Positions 54,682 through 63,274 of a stretch of 64,000 nucleotides of DNA are shown here, piece by piece. The stretch's first letter is position 1, and each line of letters starts with the position of its first letter. Made by a program: the position numbers and the translations under genes. Below the pieces are notes generated by a model. That model was not told where the DNA came from. It saw only the letters and a program-made list of their open reading frames with translations, and did not search any database. This stretch comes from Nocardia arthritidis. GTDB lineage: Bacteria > Actinomycetota > Actinomycetes > Mycobacteriales > Mycobacteriaceae. The stretch lies in contig NZ_CP046172.1 in assembly GCF_011801145.1 (NCBI RefSeq), positions 1,860,001-1,924,000 of the forward strand, in the 5' to 3' direction.

Positions 54682-56283
54682 GTGCCGATGAGGACTTTCG
54701 GTCCGCACATGCGGGCGTTGGCGTCATTGCTTGTGGTTCTCGGCTGGATGATCGCGCCCGCGGTCGCGCATGCGCGACCGGCGCCGGACGTCGTTGTCAC
54801 CGACGCCGGTGCGGTGCGCGGGATCGGCAATTCGCAATATCGGCAGTTCCAAGGGATTCCGTATGCCGCGCCGCCGGTCGGCCCGCTGCGGTGGCGGCCA
54901 CCGGTCGCGCCCGCACCGTGGGACGGGGTGCGCGATGCGACGCGGCCGGGCCCGGACTGTCCGCAGGGCACGGGCGGCAACGAGGACTGTCTCTACCTGA
55001 ATGTTTGGGCGCCCGTTGATATTCCGGCTCGGCTGCCGGTCCTGGTGTGGATTCACGGCGGCAGTCTGAGTATGGGCAGCGGCGCGCAGTACGGTGCGGA
55101 GAAGTTCCTGACCAAGGGCGATGGCCCGCTGCTCGTGGTGACCATCAACTACCGGCTCGGCACCCTCGGCTATCTGGCGGACAAATCGCTGGAGGAGCCG
55201 AACGGTGATGTCGGCAACTACGGTTTCATGGATCAGCAGCTCGCGCTGGACTGGGTGCATCGCAATATCGCCGCGTTCGGCGGCGATCCGGATCAGGTCA
55301 CCATCGCGGGCGAATCGGCGGGCGGGCAGTCGGTGTGCACCCAGCTCGCCGCCCCGGGTTCCGACGGGCTGTATCGCGCGGCGATCATGCAGAGCGGTCC
55401 GTGTATGTGGTGGAAAACCAAGGCGCAGGCCGAATCCGCGGGCGCCGATGCGGTGGCGAAGCTCGGCTGCGCCGAAACGCCGAGCCCCGCTGATTGTTTG
55501 CGCGCGCTGCCGGTGGAGCGGATCTTGGCGGTGAACGATCAGGTCGGCGGCACTGTCGGCACGCCGTTCCTGCCGGAGAGCCCGTGGGACCGGGCCAGCG
55601 GCGCGAAATTGCCGCCGGTGCCGGTGATCTACGGCGCGAACCACGACGAGCGCGCCCTCTGGACCTATCTGCAATACGGCATCCCGGTAACCGGCCACCC
55701 GCTGACTCCCGGCGGATACCGTCAGGCGCTCACCACCGCACTGGCCGACCAGGGCAACGGATTCCGGGTGCCCGCCGACCAAATCGACGCCGTGACAGCG
55801 CAATACCCGCTGAGCGATTACCCGCAGCCGGTCGAGGCGCTCACCAGGGCGTGGAGCGATCTGACCTCGTGCCTGATCGCGCGGGAAGGTCCGATGCTGG
55901 CCCGGCGCGGCCCGGCCTACGTCTACGAATTCGCCGACCCGAATCCGCCCGCGCCGCCGAGTCCCTTCCCGCTCGGCGCATTTCACGCCGGCGAACTGGC
56001 CTACCTGTGGAACCTCGGCGGCACTCCGGTGATCGGTCTCGCCATCGACAGCCTGATGATGACCGAGGAACAGCGGGCGCTGTCGGACCAGATGGTGCGC
56101 TACTGGAGCCGCTTCGTCATCGCGGGCACACCCGATCCGGCGGACCTGCCCGCAATGCCGGAACGCTCGACCAACACCTTGATGTCATTGCGCCCCAACA
56201 CTTCCGGCCCGATCCAGGTGGACGCCTTCAATACCGACCATCGCTGCGACTTCTGGTCGAGGGTGATCCGGATGCCGTACTGA
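54682..56283 (+). CDS. Secreted type-B carboxylesterase
   Basis: 533 residues with a signal peptide (hydrophobic to about residue 30). Type-B carboxylesterase signatures are clear: EDCLYLNVWAP, IHGGSLSMGSG, AGESAGGQSVC (nucleophile Ser), FGGDPDQVTI and a late FHAGELAYLW with the catalytic His. Typical family length. GTG 54682 has a TACAAT box ending 7 nt before it and no Shine-Dalgarno, consistent with a leaderless message. It follows the GAF-PucR gene by 54 nt. Specificity unknown. Confidence 0.88.
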   Translation: MPMRTFGPHMRALASLLVVLGWMIAPAVAHARPAPDVVVTDAGAVRGIGNSQYRQFQGIPYAAPPVGPLRWRPPVAPAPWDGVRDATRPGPDCPQGTGGNEDCLYLNVWAPVDIPARLPVLVWIHGGSLSMGSGAQYGAEKFLTKGDGPLLVVTINYRLGTLGYLADKSLEEPNGDVGNYGFMDQQLALDWVHRNIAAFGGDPDQVTIAGESAGGQSVCTQLAAPGSDGLYRAAIMQSGPCMWWKTKAQAESAGADAVAKLGCAETPSPADCLRALPVERILAVNDQVGGTVGTPFLPESPWDRASGAKLPPVPVIYGANHDERALWTYLQYGIPVTGHPLTPGGYRQALTTALADQGNGFRVPADQIDAVTAQYPLSDYPQPVEALTRAWSDLTSCLIAREGPMLARRGPAYVYEFADPNPPAPPSPFPLGAFHAGELAYLWNLGGTPVIGLAIDSLMMTEEQRALSDQMVRYWSRFVIAGTPDPADLPAMPERSTNTLMSLRPNTSGPIQVDAFNTDHRCDFWSRVIRMPY

Positions 56284-56288
56284 TCCAC

Positions 56289-57515
56289 TCAGTCGAAACG
56301 CACCTGCCAGCGCTTGATTCCATTGATCCAGCCCGAGCGCAGCTGCTCGGGCTCGGAGATCTGAGTGATGTGCGGTATCGCGTCCGCGATCGCATTGAAC
56401 ATCAGATCTATCTCCAGCCGAGCCAGATTCGCGCCGAGGCAGTAGTGCGTGCCCGCCCCGCCGAAGCCGACATGCGGATTCGGATCGCGCAGCACGTCGA
56501 AGGTGAACGGCTCGTCGAAGGCGTCCTCGTCGAAATTGGCCGAGGCATAGAACATTCCGACCCGCTGCCCTTGCCGGATGGTGACGCCGCCCAGGTCGGT
56601 GTCGCGCGTCGCGGTGCGCTGGAAGACGCTCACCGGAGTGGCCCAGCGCACGATCTCGTCGGGTGCGGTGCGCGGCCGCCGCTGCTTGTACAGCTCCCAC
56701 TGGTCCGGATTATCCAGAAAGGCCTTCATGCCGTGGGTGATCGAATTGCGGGTCGTCTCGTTGCCCGCCACCGAGAGCAGTACGACGAAGAACGCGAATT
56801 CGTCGGCGGTGAGGTGTTCGCCGTCGATATCGGCCTGTATCAACCGCGTCACGATATCGTCGGCCGGGCAGCGATCTCGTTCCTCGGCCAAATTCCATGC
56901 GTAGCCCATCAATTCGAGCCGCGCGGTCAGCGAGTCCCCGGCGAATTCCGGATCGTCCGAGCCGATCATCTGATTCGACCAGTGGAAGATCTTGTGGCGA
57001 TCCTGCCGCGGCACGCCGAGTAGTTCGGCGATGGCCTGTAGCGGCAGTTCGGAGGCGATCAGTTCGACGAAGTCGCCGCCGCCGGTTTCCTTGGCCTCGT
57101 GCACGATTCGCGCCGCCTGTTCGGTGAGCGCGGCGCGCAGGCCGGCCACCGCGCGCGGGGTGAACCCGCGCGAGACGATCCGCCTGCTCTTGGTGTGCGC
57201 GGGCGGATCCATATTGAGCATGATCATCCGCTGCATTTCGATCTGTTCGCGGGTGATTTCGGGCTGATAGCGAATGATCGCGGTGTTCTCGCTCGACGAG
57301 AAGAGTTCCGGCCTACGCGAAATCTCTTTGACGTCTTCGAGTTTCGTCACCACCCAATAGCCGCCGTCGTCGAATCCGCTGACACCGGCGGGCTGTGGAT
57401 TCCACCAGATCGGTGCGCAGCGGCGCAGTTCGGCGAATTCTGCGGCGGGCCGTCGCCGCGCCCAGAGATCGGGATCGGTGAAATCGAAACCGGGCGGTAT
57501 CGCGGGCGCGGCCAT
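56289..57515 (-). CDS. cyp125: CYP125-type steroid C26/C27 monooxygenase
   Basis: 408 residues. Long stretches agree with M. tuberculosis CYP125A1: PPGFDFTDPDLWARR, PIWWNPQPAG, VMLNMD-type IMLNMDPPAHTKSRR, ELPLQAIAELLGVP, AGNETTRNSITHGM, ADEIVRWATPV-type PDEIVRWATPV (ExxR) and FGGAGTHYCLGANLAR. In that family the enzyme oxidises the terminal methyl of the cholesterol side chain. A KstR-type palindrome lies 17-30 nt before the start. No other sterol-catabolism genes are in the window, so the gene may be a second copy apart from the main cluster. Confidence 0.9.
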   Translation of the reverse strand: MAAPAIPPGFDFTDPDLWARRRPAAEFAELRRCAPIWWNPQPAGVSGFDDGGYWVVTKLEDVKEISRRPELFSSSENTAIIRYQPEITREQIEMQRMIMLNMDPPAHTKSRRIVSRGFTPRAVAGLRAALTEQAARIVHEAKETGGGDFVELIASELPLQAIAELLGVPRQDRHKIFHWSNQMIGSDDPEFAGDSLTARLELMGYAWNLAEERDRCPADDIVTRLIQADIDGEHLTADEFAFFVVLLSVAGNETTRNSITHGMKAFLDNPDQWELYKQRRPRTAPDEIVRWATPVSVFQRTATRDTDLGGVTIRQGQRVGMFYASANFDEDAFDEPFTFDVLRDPNPHVGFGGAGTHYCLGANLARLEIDLMFNAIADAIPHITQISEPEQLRSGWINGIKRWQVRFD

Positions 57516-57531
57516 GCCTGCACCTCCATGC

Positions 57532-57545
57532 TGAAACGTGTTCTA
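57532..57545. promoter_or_regulatory. KstR-type operator upstream of CYP125
   Basis: TGAAACGTGTTCTA fits the KstR consensus TNNAACNNGTTNNA at every fixed position, 17 nt upstream of the start codon. A second palindrome, GAAACGCGTTTC at 57601-57612, fits the same consensus with one mismatch. Confidence 0.7.
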
Positions 57546-57624
57546 CAAATCGATTCAAGCACTCGCGCAATGGATGTGGGCGCGAATGGGCAATGATTTG
57601 GAAACGCGTTTCAGTAGATTGTTC

Positions 57625-58815
57625 TCAGCCAACCGGCCCGGTCCCGAGTGCGACCTGGCCGCTCTGCTGCTGCGACATCTGATCGATCCAGGTGAGGGTG
57701 ACCGAATCATTCGGATGGTCGCGGTCGAGCAGGTGGGTCAGGTCGGTCGCCGACTCGACGGCCCGGCCATCGACCGCGGTGATCACGTCACCGGCCGTCA
57801 GACCCGCCTGAGCGGCCGGGCCGTTGCGCACAACGCCGCGGATCAGCGCGCCGGAACCGTTGGTGTCGCTCACCGTGACGCCGAGGAAGGCGGTCGGGCC
57901 GATGTGCACGGTGTCGGAGGCCTTGCCCGCGGCGATGTCCTCGGCCACCGCCAGCGCCCGGTTGATCGGGATCGCGAAACCCTCGCCGCTGGTCATACCG
58001 GCCTGTTGGAACCGGTAACCGGCCGATGCCGCGGTATCCATGCCGACGACGGTGCCATCGGCCGCGACCAGCGGGCCGCCCGAATCGCCCGGTTGGATAT
58101 TCGCGGCGACCTGGATGAGCCCGTTCAATTGTTCGGAGCTGCCGCTGGATTCGTCGCTCGCGGTGATGGTGCGCCCGAGCGAGGTGACCCGGCCCGCCGC
58201 GACGCTGGGCGCCCCACCGACACCGCCCGCGTTGCCGACGCCCGCGATGGTGTCGCCGACCGCGACGCGATCCGAATTGCCGAGCGGCGCTGTGGTCAGG
58301 CCGCTCGCGTTCACCAGCTTCAGCACCGCGATATCGTCGGCGCGGTCGTAGCCGACGACCTTCGCGTTATAGGTCTTGCCGTTGCCGATATCGGTGACCG
58401 AGATGGCGGTCGCGCCCGCGACGACGTGATTATTGGTGAGCACCTCGCCGTCGGAGGTCAGCACGATGCCGGTGCCCGCGCCCTGCGCGCCCTGTAGGCC
58501 CAGCTCGGTGTTGACGTCGACCAGTCCGGGTGCCACCTTCGCCGCCGCGCTCGCGATACTGCCCGGATTGGTCCGCGCGTTCGACACCGGCTGCGCCGAA
58601 TAGGGTTTGGCGTACGCGCCGGGCTCTTGCGGTGCGCCGTGCGCGATGTAGCCCCAACCGGCGGCGGCCGCGCCGACGGTCAGCGCCAGGGCGGCGGCCC
58701 CGAACGCCAGGCCCGCGGTGCGGTGATCGCGCTGCTCGACTTGGGATGGCTGTGCTGGTGGCTGCGGCGCACCGGCGTAGTGCCAGTCGTGCCGCGGCCG
58801 GTAATCCTCGCTCAT
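57625..58815 (-). CDS. Membrane-anchored HtrA/PepD-type serine protease with PDZ domain
   Basis: 396 residues. An N-terminal cytoplasmic tail is followed by a membrane segment (about residues 34-58), a trypsin-like domain with the triad His (LTNNHVVAG), Asp (ADDIAVLKL) and Ser (QPGDSGGPL), and a C-terminal PDZ domain (GVTVSDTNGSGALI, GLTAGDVITAVDGRAVES). This is the standard actinobacterial cell-envelope protease involved in protein quality control. Separate from, and about 110 nt upstream of, the CYP125 start. Confidence 0.92.
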   Translation of the reverse strand: MSEDYRPRHDWHYAGAPQPPAQPSQVEQRDHRTAGLAFGAAALALTVGAAAAGWGYIAHGAPQEPGAYAKPYSAQPVSNARTNPGSIASAAAKVAPGLVDVNTELGLQGAQGAGTGIVLTSDGEVLTNNHVVAGATAISVTDIGNGKTYNAKVVGYDRADDIAVLKLVNASGLTTAPLGNSDRVAVGDTIAGVGNAGGVGGAPSVAAGRVTSLGRTITASDESSGSSEQLNGLIQVAANIQPGDSGGPLVAADGTVVGMDTAASAGYRFQQAGMTSGEGFAIPINRALAVAEDIAAGKASDTVHIGPTAFLGVTVSDTNGSGALIRGVVRNGPAAQAGLTAGDVITAVDGRAVESATDLTHLLDRDHPNDSVTLTWIDQMSQQQSGQVALGTGPVG

Positions 58816-58881
58816 ATTTCTAGATAACGCGGCTTTCCTGAGAACTCGCTGACGGGTCTGTCCGCATTCCCTGATAACGAA

Positions 58882-59718
58882 TTATCGAAGATCGTTGCAG
58901 CTCACGACGGCGGTGATCAGTTGGTCGGTCTCCGGTTCGGACAGGCCGAGCCGGTTGACGTAGTCGCAGACGATGACGCCGACGCCCCGGCCGCGCCCGG
59001 CGTATTTACCGAGCAGTTCGGGCACATGCGGGTTGAGTTCGTCGGCGTAGGCGAGCGGAGTCCACCGGTTCGAAACGGCGCCGGAGGCGCTCACGCTGTT
59101 GACGAACAGCTTCGCGGTCGAGCGCGCGCGCTGGCACCGGTCGAGGTGGCGGCGGATGCAGGCCAGCTTCTGTTCCGGTGTCGGATCGTCGTAGTCGTCC
59201 TGGAGGTCGACGCGGGTCTTGTCGAACCGGATCCCCTCACCGATATAGGGATTGCCGGACATCAGCACCACCTTGCCGCGCGCCTCGGCCATGGTGGGAA
59301 AGGTGCTGGCGAGGTGGAAAAGTTTGCGGAATCCGCGCCGGTCGAGGTGGTCGCGGAAGGCGGTGCAGAACCGCAGTTCGTCACCGGAACCCTCCTGCCG
59401 GATGCGCAGCAGCAGCGTTTCGCTCGGCAGCTGATCCAGGAACGCCGCACAGGTTTCCAGCACATCGGCCAGCGTCTGCCGCTGATCGACCGGGCCGCTC
59501 TGCACCTCCAGCCCGCCGCGCGGCAGCACCCGGCAGCGGATATCGAGGTACCGAATGCCATGTGCCAGTTGCCATCCGATGGATTTCTCCTGGTGCTGGG
59601 CATAGCCGAAGGGTTCGCCGTCGCGCAGCGCCGCAGAGCGGTCCGAACCGGGAATGGATACCTCGGTGACGCTGAGCTCGTCGGAGATCGCCGACATCCA
59701 GTTCAACAGCTCGACCAT
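58882..59718 (-). CDS. PI-PLC-fold protein lacking both catalytic histidines
   Basis: 278 residues. The PI-PLC X-domain pattern is clear (SIPGSDRSAAL, GIRYLDIRCRVLPRGGL, TLADVLETCAAFLDQLPSE). In characterised enzymes the general acid/base His pair lies in IPGTHDS and in the HGP segment; here they read IPGSDRS (Asp26) and VQSGP (Ser74). Arg in LDIRCR is kept. No signal peptide, unlike secreted bacterial PI-PLC. It is therefore likely a non-hydrolytic binding protein, or uses another mechanism. Neighbours give no clue. Confidence 0.72.
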   Translation of the reverse strand: MVELLNWMSAISDELSVTEVSIPGSDRSAALRDGEPFGYAQHQEKSIGWQLAHGIRYLDIRCRVLPRGGLEVQSGPVDQRQTLADVLETCAAFLDQLPSETLLLRIRQEGSGDELRFCTAFRDHLDRRGFRKLFHLASTFPTMAEARGKVVLMSGNPYIGEGIRFDKTRVDLQDDYDDPTPEQKLACIRRHLDRCQRARSTAKLFVNSVSASGAVSNRWTPLAYADELNPHVPELLGKYAGRGRGVGVIVCDYVNRLGLSEPETDQLITAVVSCNDLR

Positions 59719-59980
59719 GCCGTTCCCCTCTCCCCGGAACCGACAGCCACCGCTTCGAACGCTAGAACGCGCAAAGCCACTGCGCCAGCGGACAATTCGC
59801 GGACACTTCGATGCCGTGCCGGGTCAGCGGTCGAGCGGCGTTACCGAACCGAGTTCCGCTGTTACCGAACCCCGGTACGCGACTCGCCGTGATCTCAATG
59901 CGAACACGCATCCGATCGCCAGGAAGTTCCGAGCGAGCCGGATGAGACTGTTCGGCAACGGCCATCGGTGAGAGGTTTTC

Positions 59981-60439
59981 ATGACGACGATCAACGGTCT
60001 GCCAGCGCACGTTCTGCTGGTGCACGGACTTGTGGTGCTGGTGCCGCTGACCGCGGTACTGCTGATCCTGTGCGCGGTGTGGCGCGGGGCGCGCGAGCGG
60101 TTCATCTGGTTGGTCGTCGCGCTGGCCGCGATCTGCGCGGTGCTCACGCCGATCACCACCGAGGCGGGTGAATGGTTGGAGCATCACATCGGCAGCACGC
60201 CCGCCATTCGGGACCATGCCGAGCTCGGCGACACGCTGATCTATTTCACGATCACGCTGCTGATCGCCGCGGTGCTGCTGGCGGTGGTCCATCTGCGGGA
60301 GCGGCGCGGCAGATCGCTCGGCGCGCCCATCGTGGTCGCCGTCGCGATTTTGGCGATTGTCGCGGGCGCCGCCGCGACCGCCCAGATCTACCGGATCGGC
60401 GATTCGGGTGCGCACGCGGTTTGGGGTACGCAGTCCTGA
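59981..60439 (+). CDS. DUF2231-like integral membrane protein
   Basis: 152 residues with four membrane helices (about residues 8-32, 40-59, 82-104 and 113-135) and the GLPAHVLLVHG start typical of DUF2231 proteins, in which His residues face the membrane and may bind metal or haem. Function unproven. It stands 67 nt upstream of the MarR-like gene on the same strand. Confidence 0.7.
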   Translation: MTTINGLPAHVLLVHGLVVLVPLTAVLLILCAVWRGARERFIWLVVALAAICAVLTPITTEAGEWLEHHIGSTPAIRDHAELGDTLIYFTITLLIAAVLLAVVHLRERRGRSLGAPIVVAVAILAIVAGAAATAQIYRIGDSGAHAVWGTQS

Positions 60440-60492
60440 GCGGCTGTGACTCGTGCCACCGGCAATTATATTGCGCACAACATTATTGCTTA

Positions 60493-60503
60493 CTACATTG
60501 TAG
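60493..60503. promoter_or_regulatory. Palindrome upstream of the MarR-like gene
   Basis: CTACATTGTAG, an 11-nt perfect palindrome in an AT-rich gap, ends 3 nt before the GTG start of the MarR/OhrR-like gene: a likely autoregulatory operator. Confidence 0.5.
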
Positions 60504-60506
60504 GAC

Positions 60507-60941
60507 GTGGCTGATCCGCTGACCCTCGACGCGCAGGTGTGCTTCCCGCTCTACGCGGCACTGCGGGCGATCAACGCGGCCTACCGTCCGAAGCTCGACG
60601 AGCTCGGCCTCACCTATCCGCAGTACCTGGTGATGCTCGCGCTGTGGGAGCGGGACGGGCGCAGCGTCGGCGAACTCTGCACGGCCCTTGGGCTCGACAC
60701 CGGAACGCTCTCCCCGCTGCTCAAGCGGCTACAGGGGGCGGGCCTGGTCGAGCGGACCCGGTCGACGGCCGACGAGCGCCGCGTCGAGATCCACCTGACC
60801 GAGGCGGGTCGCGAGCTGCGCGCCGCCGCATGCGGTCTGCCGGAGCAGCTGGCCGCGGCCACCGGCCTGTCCATCGAAGAGCTCGGCACGCTGCGCGACC
60901 TGCTGCGGCGGATGACCCGGGCGCTCGCCGAGCGAAGCTGA
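60507..60941 (+). CDS. MarR-family regulator, OhrR-like
   Basis: 144 residues from GTG 60507. Winged helix with LTYPQYLVMLALWERDGRSVG, LDTGTLSPLLKRLQGAGLVER and RSTADERRVEIHLTEAG. A Cys near the N-terminus (AQVCFPLYAAL) is at the position of the peroxide-sensing Cys of OhrR, suggesting redox sensing. The 3' neighbour after 13 nt is a quinone oxidoreductase, its likely target, rather than an Ohr peroxidase. The palindrome over its start would give negative autoregulation. Confidence 0.85.
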   Translation: MADPLTLDAQVCFPLYAALRAINAAYRPKLDELGLTYPQYLVMLALWERDGRSVGELCTALGLDTGTLSPLLKRLQGAGLVERTRSTADERRVEIHLTEAGRELRAAACGLPEQLAAATGLSIEELGTLRDLLRRMTRALAERS

Positions 60942-60954
60942 AAAGGAGCCGTCC

Positions 60955-61932
60955 ATGCGTGCAGTCGTCATCGAACGATTCGGGGAACCCGAGGAGGTTT
61001 TGACCACCGCGGAGCGCCCGTTGCCCGAACCCGCACCCGGCGAGGTGCGAATCCGTTTGGCGCTGAGCCCAATTCACAACCACGATCTCGCGATCGTGCG
61101 CGGCGTCTACGGCTACAAGCCGCAGCTGCCCGCCGTTCCGGGCACCGAGGGCGTCGGCCGGATCGATGCGCTGGGCGATGGCGTGACCGGTCTGGAAATC
61201 GGTCAGCGCGTTGCCGTTTCGGGCGCGCAGGCGGTGTGGGCCGAATACTTCGTCGCCAAGGCCGCGCAGCTGGTGCCGGTGCCGGATGCGGTATCGGACG
61301 AGACGGCGAGTCAGCTGCTGGCAATGCCGTTGAGCGCCTTGATGTTGCTGGAGGACCTGCGGTTGTCGGCCGGTGACTGGATGGTGATCAACGCGGCCAA
61401 CGGCGCGGTCGGTCGTCTGGTGAATGTGCTCGCGCGGCAGCGCGGCATCAACGTGCTCAATCTGGTGCGCGGCCCCGCCTCGGTGAAATCGTTGCGGGAG
61501 TTGGGTTTCGAGCCGGTGATCGATACCGAGTCGGCCGACTGGCTCGTACAAGCGGCCGCGGCGGGCGGACCGATCGCCCGCGCCGTCGATCAGGTCGGCG
61601 GGCCCGCGGCCGACGATCTGCTATCCCTGCTCGCGCCCGGTGGTGAGCTCATCTCCTTCGGCGCGCTGTCCGGTAAGCCGCTCATCGTCAATCCGGGTGG
61701 GCTCATCTTCAAACAGGCCGTGGTGAAAGGCTTTTGGGGATCGAAGCGGGCCGAGGAGATCGGCGCGGACAACCGCCGCAGGCTGATCACCGAACTGGTC
61801 GGCCTGGCCGCCCGCGGCGAGCTCCGGCTCGATATCGAGACCAGCTATCCGCTGGAGTCGGCGGGCGAAGCCGCCGCGGCCAGTGAGCGGCCCGGCCGCA
61901 ATGCGAAAATCGCGCTGTCCGTGCGTGATTAG
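60955..61932 (+). CDS. Zinc-independent quinone/enoyl reductase (MDR family)
   Basis: 325 residues of the medium-chain dehydrogenase fold: PGTEGVGRI, GQRVAVSGAQAVWAEYFVA, then the NADPH-binding AANGAVGRLVNVLARQRG. The catalytic and structural zinc ligands of alcohol dehydrogenases are absent, as in QOR and mitochondrial-type enoyl-thioester reductases. AAAGGAG precedes ATG 60955. Cotranscribed with the OhrR-like gene, so a role in electrophile or quinone detoxification under oxidative stress is the best inference. Its 3' end overlaps the convergent lipase gene by 4 nt. Confidence 0.85.
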   Translation: MRAVVIERFGEPEEVLTTAERPLPEPAPGEVRIRLALSPIHNHDLAIVRGVYGYKPQLPAVPGTEGVGRIDALGDGVTGLEIGQRVAVSGAQAVWAEYFVAKAAQLVPVPDAVSDETASQLLAMPLSALMLLEDLRLSAGDWMVINAANGAVGRLVNVLARQRGINVLNLVRGPASVKSLRELGFEPVIDTESADWLVQAAAAGGPIARAVDQVGGPAADDLLSLLAPGGELISFGALSGKPLIVNPGGLIFKQAVVKGFWGSKRAEEIGADNRRRLITELVGLAARGELRLDIETSYPLESAGEAAAASERPGRNAKIALSVRD

Positions 61933-63089
61933 GTAGGCCTCGGCAGGACGCGGCCGAGGAAGTCGACGACATCCGGCCAGGCCGCGTCCACCACGCCGTC
62001 GTGATCCGCGGCGGGATAGGTGCGGAACGTGAAATCGACTCCGTTCGCTCGCAGCTGGTCGGTCAGCGCCATACTGGCCGCGATCGGAACGGTGATATCC
62101 GCCATGCCGTGCGCGATCAGGATCGGCCGCGAATACCCGGCGGTCGGCACGGATGCGTACCGCCGCAATCGGTCTCGCAGTGGTCCCGCCGACAGTGGTT
62201 GCGCGAGTACCGATCCGAGCGTTTCGGTGCCCACCCGCTGTGCCCATTCCGGGCCGCAGCTGAAGGCCATCCGGTCCAGCAGTTCGGCGCCGTCCGTGGT
62301 GAGGTAGGGCCCGAGATCGAAATCCGGTGCGCCGACCCGCATTCCGTCGAATACCGCGGCCACCAGCCCGACCACCGGGGTCAGCACCGGCAGTGCGGGC
62401 GCCTGCGGGCCGAACATCGGCAGCACATTCTCCACATTGGATGCGGGCGCCAGGGCGACGATGCCGCGGAAATCCAGTTCCGGCGCGTAGCCGCCGGCGA
62501 GGTATCCGCTGTTCAGCGCCGCGTGCCCGCCCTGTGAAAGCCCGGCCACCGCCCAGGTATTCGACAACCTCGGGTCGGCGTGCCGAGCCGCTCGCACCAG
62601 GTCGATCGTCGCCGTCGCCTCGGTGCGCGACTGCAGGTAGGGGTGCGCCGTTTCCGCGCCGGGGCCGAGGCCGACATAGTCCGGCGCGACCACCGCGTAA
62701 CCGAGATCGACCAGGCGGCGCAGCAATTCGGCGTCGAAGCCGGGGCGAGCGGTGAGCCCGCAGGCCGGGCCGAGACCGCGGGTGCCGTGATCCCACGCCA
62801 CCACCGGCCAGCCCTGCCGCGGCGCGGGACCATCCGGTACGGCGATGATGCCGGTGGCGATTGTCGTTGCGCCGGTGGGACTTTCGGTGACGTACCGGAT
62901 TGTCGCGGTGCCTGCGATGCCGCCCCAGTTCGCGCCCGGCGCGTACGAGGCGACCGAACCGGTCTCGGCCGATTCCGCGTGGGCTGTGAATACGTTGCCC
63001 GCCAACATGATTCCGGCCAGTGCGATGACCCCGATACATCGCAGAGCGGCGAATCGTATTCCGCTATATCCAATTATCTTGGGGCTCAA
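61929..63089 (-). CDS. Secreted LIP-family lipase
   Basis: 386 residues from TTG 63089, preceded by GAGG at 5 nt; a reading from 63146 is 19 residues longer. The signal peptide (AALRCIGVIALAGIMLAG to AHAES) is followed by the LIP-type domain: VVAWDHGTRG, APDYVGLG, nucleophile elbow AGLSQGGHAA, Asp in LIAHGMADITVP and a late His in AADHDGVVD. Secreted lipases of this family act on extracellular esters. The other family member in the window is at 6245. Confidence 0.82.
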   Translation of the reverse strand: MSPKIIGYSGIRFAALRCIGVIALAGIMLAGNVFTAHAESAETGSVASYAPGANWGGIAGTATIRYVTESPTGATTIATGIIAVPDGPAPRQGWPVVAWDHGTRGLGPACGLTARPGFDAELLRRLVDLGYAVVAPDYVGLGPGAETAHPYLQSRTEATATIDLVRAARHADPRLSNTWAVAGLSQGGHAALNSGYLAGGYAPELDFRGIVALAPASNVENVLPMFGPQAPALPVLTPVVGLVAAVFDGMRVGAPDFDLGPYLTTDGAELLDRMAFSCGPEWAQRVGTETLGSVLAQPLSAGPLRDRLRRYASVPTAGYSRPILIAHGMADITVPIAASMALTDQLRANGVDFTFRTYPAADHDGVVDAAWPDVVDFLGRVLPRPT

Positions 63090-63233
63090 TCCAACCTCGA
63101 TCCTCGAGCACGATCGGTGACCGAATTTAGCGCCACTCGACCGCATGTCGCCGAAACCGGCGACATCTAAAGGACCGATCAGTTGGAATGAACTGTTACG
63201 ACATCATTTTTGGGGGCCTAGGGCGCGCCCTCG

Positions 63234-63250
63234 AAGTCCCATCCGGACTT
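63234..63250. terminator. Possible terminator hairpin
   Basis: AAGTCC and GGACTT (63234-63239, 63245-63250) pair with a 5-nt loop, flanked by GC-rich sequence with partial complementarity and the palindrome AGGGCGCGCCCT nearby. It lies 25 nt downstream of the LGFP gene stop. Confidence 0.4.
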
Positions 63251-63274
63251 TGCGGACGCGCCCAGGCCGAAAGA

